A DNA stretch of 15,888 nt from Ruminococcaceae bacterium UBA2857 (GTDB taxonomy: Bacteria > Bacillota > Clostridia > Oscillospirales > Acutalibacteraceae): NCBI GenBank assembly GCA_002350705.1, contig DEFH01000047.1:6678-22565 (forward strand), given 5' to 3'. Position numbers and translations under genes: made by a program. Within the stretch, counting starts at the first letter, position 1. Each line of letters opens with the position of its first letter. Below, one piece after another: positions 13,801 to 15,888 of this stretch. The notes beneath the pieces were generated by a model. It worked only from the letters and a program-made list of their open reading frames with translations. It did not search any database and was not told where the DNA came from.

Positions 13801-15837
13801 CTTTCAGACGCATTGCTTTGTACTTATCCGGAATTGTCTTTCCTTATCAGCTCTTTAAGATGCAGTATCACTACATATGGTGAATATTCGTTTGTTTCTT
13901 CGATAACTCCTGTTTATAAAGATGATGCCGCAACAGCATCTCAGAAACTCACTGCATTCTATGAAAAAGCCGACTGGTATCTCTCACATATTGATGACAG
14001 TATGGACGACTTTACAAAGGCACTGGTTCTCCATGATTTGTTGGTGCTGAATAATTACTATCCCGATCCTACCGACACTGTATTGATGAACTCTGCCAAC
14101 AATTATGACTTTATGGTCAATGGTTGGGGCGTATGCCAGAACTATACCGAAGTGTATGCTTATCTGCTTGCACACGCAGGAATCAAGAGTGAAATTATAA
14201 GCTCCGAATCCATGTATCACGCATGGCTGAGAATTTGTCTGAACGATAGCTATTACAATGTAGATGTCACTTGGGACGATTCGCTTTTCACTTTCTATAA
14301 TAATCAGGACACACAGGTTGACAGACCGAATAAGGCACTGCACAGATTTTTCCTGCTCGGTGATACTCTGATTCAGGACAGCAGCTATTATTATAATCCG
14401 CATTATGATTATAATGCCTACTATGAAGCTGCACAAACTTATGATGGTTACAGCACACTTCACAGCATGGAAAATCCGATTTTCTGTATAGACGGTACAC
14501 TGTACACGCTTTATAACAGTCAGATAGGTATCTATGATTATATGACAGATACTTTTACTGCTATGTATACGATCAATGCTGCCTGGTCTGCACAAGGCGG
14601 CGGCTACTGGAGCGGCAACTATTCCAGCATAGCAGAATACGGCGGTCTGCTCTATTTCAATGATTCGAGCAATGTCTGGACATACAATCCGTCAACGGGC
14701 ATAGCTGTGATACATACACCGAGCAATGTCGGTACTCTCTATGGTATGTACATTGATAATGGTACGATATACGGTCTTGTTGCAGATTCTCCGAATGATA
14801 AACCTGTCGCCCATGAACTCGGTACCTGTAAACCGGCTGTTTCGTGGCAGTGGGCTGATGATTACAGCTCCGCAGCGGCTACTTTTACAAGCGTAGACGG
14901 AAATACCGTGGAAACGGTTGATGCAGACATTACTTCCGTAACCACAGACGCAACCTGTACCACAGAGGGAAGTATTGTTTATACCGCTTCTGCTGCTTAT
15001 GATGGTTTGGAATACCGCAGCACAAAGACCGCAGTCGTTCCGGTGACAGAACACACCTACAGTTCACCGATTTGGAGCTGGACAAGAGTCGGAGATGATT
15101 ATGTTGCCTCCATGAAAAACATCTGCTCCGTATGCGGTGAAGCTGAAACTTATGAAGCAGAGATGACTTCTTCCAAGGCTGACGGCATAATCACCTATAC
15201 AGCAACGGCAACCGTTGACGGTACAACGTATACCGCTGCAAAGGAAGTTCAGGAAAGCTATACTTTCACCGTTGAGGGCGGTACTGTCACAAAGGGCGAA
15301 AAGGATTCCTACTCTTATGCCGATGCGGTTACCGTGACAGCTGAAGAAAGCAACGGTGAAAATTACTTCTCAGGCTGGTATATCGGTGATACACGAATTA
15401 CCACGAAACAAAGCTATACATTCTACGTCAAGAGCGATATGACGGTTACTGCAAAGTATGAAGGTGACGCTGTTATGACAGAACAGGCAGATGTATCAGT
15501 CATGATAACCCGTACCAATATCGCCGCCAGTGATAAACAGAAAGTTGTCTTTGCACTCAACTGGGCACTTCCGCAGGGCTGTACTCTGAAACAGGCAGGC
15601 ATTGTCCGCAGATATGACAGTGCAGCCAATCTGGCTTTGGAATACGTTGATGGTTCTGACATCAAGAAGAATAATTCTACTCTGAAAAACCGTCAGGGAA
15701 ACTGCAACTTTAATCTGACAGTATCCGCAACAACGAAATTGAGGTCTATCTATGCTGTTGCATATGTAGTGTATACGGATAAGAACGGCGATGTTCAGAC
15801 AGTTTATTCTGATGTTCAGACAAGCAGCTATCAGTAA
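10870..15837 (+). CDS. Secreted GH13_28-like alpha-amylase fused to a transglutaminase-like domain
   Basis: 1655 residues from the ATG at 10870; a GTG at 10861 is in frame but is part of the ribosome binding site. Signal peptide 1-30 (SVTA|E). Catalytic GH13 44-425 resembles Bacillus AmyE (HCWNWSYNDIKDN, GYTAVQTSPVQ): DIVANH 141-146, GFRFDAAKH 222-230 (D226), E269 in YGEI, ESHDTY 336-341 (D339), so a full triad. C-domain to about 503. Two related putative starch-binding beta modules follow, 512-620 and 666-773 (both end GTWSTY), joined by a Ser/Thr/Glu repeat linker (621-663). Then come two Cys-pair modules (778-918) and a transglutaminase-like region (940-1190) with C1089 in GWGVCQ, H1117 in HAW and D1132 in VDVTWDD. 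A beta-rich DUF5050-like stretch follows (1200-1310), then two more of the same modules (1316-1460), an Flg_new/InlB-type repeat (1463-1530), and a C-terminal domain of unknown role. It should cleave starch outside the cell; the second active site may be a peptidase, a crosslinker or a binding relic. No anchor motif is seen. Confidence 0.93.
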   Translation: MSLFRKLTSVVLSACLTFSAAAAGTVSVTAESEQTYETYAQETIGGSAILHCWNWSYNDIKDNLAEIAAAGYTAVQTSPVQPPKDYGATWLNITDNWWKLYQPLDLNITDGTNYQSWLGTKSELTELCTEADKYGIKVIVDIVANHLANNGSDGGTFSRLHSDVSQDMRQSEYYHNDYTSDITRYNTTQYNIGMPDLNTQHSYVQQKALQFLEDCVDCGVDGFRFDAAKHIELPTDDQSFKGDFWPIVINGVKDYASQKGKPELYIYGEILGSAGTDIQNYTQYMAVTDNTTGDHILDKTYWNAAQSMIATISSDENNDGNGKAGLTASQKVLWVESHDTYAGNASNGYFYSDDSMDHYTTRFVDDEIITRAWAVVGSRADSVSLFFARPVADYANISTASMGAASLDDNWKSTAVAEVNKFKNAFDGKSEYLSYSGNTVYNERGTKGVVISKLDGGGSVSLTAHKMADGTYTDHVTGNEFTVSGGIISGTVGSTGVAVVYNAGDVNDSEFTVASNKLYLIPGTWSKAGATFKVCLSNSNTNTELNLDMTASSVEGMYEAALSENSLWTSVKFRRISSNDGTTIWNYTPEYFLADNNDCYTIPSSLPGSWTGDVGTWSTYTSEVSEVSQASETSETSEVSQTSETSETSEVSQTSETSETPQSENLIYFVPSSYWKQYDARFVLYTFGDNGDSWTNMTKINDDLYSVAIPEGNWNGIIFCRMKPDGENRWNNSGETEPVWGQTNDLTIPTDGSNCFTVEENVWNKVNGTWSTYVPHEHAYTPSWQWADDNTSATLTLTCTCGDSYSYDSDSVTAVPESESTCTEAGITIITASVTVDGTPYSTSKSVTVAATGHSYGEPEWTWADDYSTATATFTCSVCGAERPVGANVTSKSSGISTVYTATADFYGETYTDTKTVVDYPLKTPKGFIEKEEQEGDIAYQQNNADMLYEIFEGILSHKTSIDVSDYSLLPEDNWEKLSDALLCTYPELSFLISSLRCSITTYGEYSFVSSITPVYKDDAATASQKLTAFYEKADWYLSHIDDSMDDFTKALVLHDLLVLNNYYPDPTDTVLMNSANNYDFMVNGWGVCQNYTEVYAYLLAHAGIKSEIISSESMYHAWLRICLNDSYYNVDVTWDDSLFTFYNNQDTQVDRPNKALHRFFLLGDTLIQDSSYYYNPHYDYNAYYEAAQTYDGYSTLHSMENPIFCIDGTLYTLYNSQIGIYDYMTDTFTAMYTINAAWSAQGGGYWSGNYSSIAEYGGLLYFNDSSNVWTYNPSTGIAVIHTPSNVGTLYGMYIDNGTIYGLVADSPNDKPVAHELGTCKPAVSWQWADDYSSAAATFTSVDGNTVETVDADITSVTTDATCTTEGSIVYTASAAYDGLEYRSTKTAVVPVTEHTYSSPIWSWTRVGDDYVASMKNICSVCGEAETYEAEMTSSKADGIITYTATATVDGTTYTAAKEVQESYTFTVEGGTVTKGEKDSYSYADAVTVTAEESNGENYFSGWYIGDTRITTKQSYTFYVKSDMTVTAKYEGDAVMTEQADVSVMITRTNIAASDKQKVVFALNWALPQGCTLKQAGIVRRYDSAANLALEYVDGSDIKKNNSTLKNRQGNCNFNLTVSATTKLRSIYAVAYVVYTDKNGDVQTVYSDVQTSSYQ
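12742..12849 (+). repeat. Three in-frame 36-base tandem repeats (Ser/Thr/Glu linker)
   Basis: Each unit encodes SEVSQ(A/T)SETSET; units two and three differ by one silent base (ACT/ACC at the sixth codon) and in the last codon. They form a flexible acidic hydroxyl-rich linker between the two putative starch-binding modules, and copy number could vary between strains by slippage. Confidence 0.9.
13201..13623 (+). repeat. Cys-pair beta modules 1 and 2 of the amylase-transglutaminase
   Basis: Residues 778-851 and 854-918 share the pattern HxYxxPxWxWADDxSxAxxTxxCxxCG, then a second half of the form ITxTASVxVDGxxYxxxKxV. The Cys pairs (C799/C801, C876/C879) look like half of a metal or disulfide site. 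The same module returns twice after the transglutaminase region (about 14815-15249), where copy 3 has lost the CxxC pair and copy 4 keeps it (C1419/C1422). Confidence 0.7.
13687..14439 (+). other. Transglutaminase-like catalytic region within the second amylase
   Basis: Encodes residues 940-1190. The order Cys (GVCQNY, C1089), His (HAWLR, H1117), Asp (VDVTWDD, D1132) with 27 and 14 residues between matches the transglutaminase-core/papain-like fold (PF01841). The helix LVLHDLLVLNNYY before the Cys is typical of bacterial members. All three catalytic residues are present, so it should be active. Bacterial members of this superfamily are mostly proteases or amidases; true crosslinking is less common. 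Confidence 0.8.
14815..15249 (+). repeat. Cys-pair beta modules 3 and 4 of the amylase-transglutaminase
   Basis: Residues 1316-1392 (SWQWADDYSSAAATFTS, Cys pair replaced) and 1395-1460 (WSWTRVGDDYVASMKNICSVCG). Together with copies 1 and 2 they bracket the transglutaminase and beta-rich regions, as if those had been inserted into a four-module array. Confidence 0.65.
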
Positions 15838-15847
15838 TATCAAATAT

Positions 15848-15888
15848 AAAGGAGGAATATTAAGTAACATGGCAACCGCATGAAAAAA
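15848..15888 (+). CDS. Start of the next gene, possibly coupled to a four-codon leader
   Basis: AAAGGAGG at 15848-15855 follows the amylase stop by ten bases with no terminator between, so a further gene in the same transcript is likely. A four-codon frame (ATG at 15869, encoding MATA) ends in ATGA, where a second ATG (15880) begins MKK, typical of a signal peptide start. The first ATG is 13 bases and the second 24 bases from the ribosome binding site, so translational coupling through ATGA is possible. Only a few codons are in the window; the product cannot be named. Confidence 0.4.

Noticed and set aside
13984..14595. 203-residue open frame on the minus strand opposite the transglutaminase region
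   Set aside because: Ile/Val-rich antisense shadow without start signals. The plus-strand frame has clear catalytic motifs.

Overview
The window looks like a piece of a low-to-mid GC Gram-positive chromosome, most likely a gut or rumen Clostridia (Ruminococcus/Oscillospiraceae-like) starch degrader. The reasons are strong AGGAGG-type ribosome binding sites, sigma-A-like promoters with 17-bp spacers, very large secreted multimodular amylases with CBM26-like, Big_2, BspA-type LRR and transglutaminase-like modules, and no outer-membrane machinery. The assignment is by style, not by a marker gene.

Layout: (1) bases 1-145 hold a terminator for an off-window gene and a promoter; (2) 146-1747 (+) is a lone AAA-ATPase-like/PD-(D/E)XK protein; (3) 1959-3770 (-) is a membrane protein with two Rossmann/RCK-like folds and a C-terminal RyR-like domain; (4) 3783-3984 is a small regulatory island with back-to-back promoters and a strong hairpin terminator; (5) 3985-8715 (-) is a 1576-residue secreted GH13 alpha-amylase; (6) 8716-9071 is a divergent control region; (7) 9072-10613 (+) is an asparagine-synthetase-like protein without the N-terminal catalytic cysteine; (8) 10870-15837 (+) is a 1655-residue secreted GH13 amylase that also carries a transglutaminase-like cysteine catalytic domain; (9) the last bases show a ribosome binding site and the first codons of a following gene.

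The two amylases form a starch-use locus. They belong to different GH13 groups (one MalS-like, one AmyE/GH13_28-like), so they probably attack starch in complementary ways. Both have signal peptides, and neither has a visible dockerin, LPXTG motif or C-terminal membrane anchor. How they stay at the cell, if they do, must come from the accessory modules. The Cys-less synthetase lies between them with its own promoter and is the most puzzling neighbour. The left part (ATPase/nuclease-like gene and RCK-RyR membrane gene) is convergent, shares no obvious role with the starch genes, and looks like accessory DNA.

The best candidates for something new are the amylase-transglutaminase fusion, the shortened Cys-less asparagine-synthetase homologue, and the RCK-RyR membrane protein.
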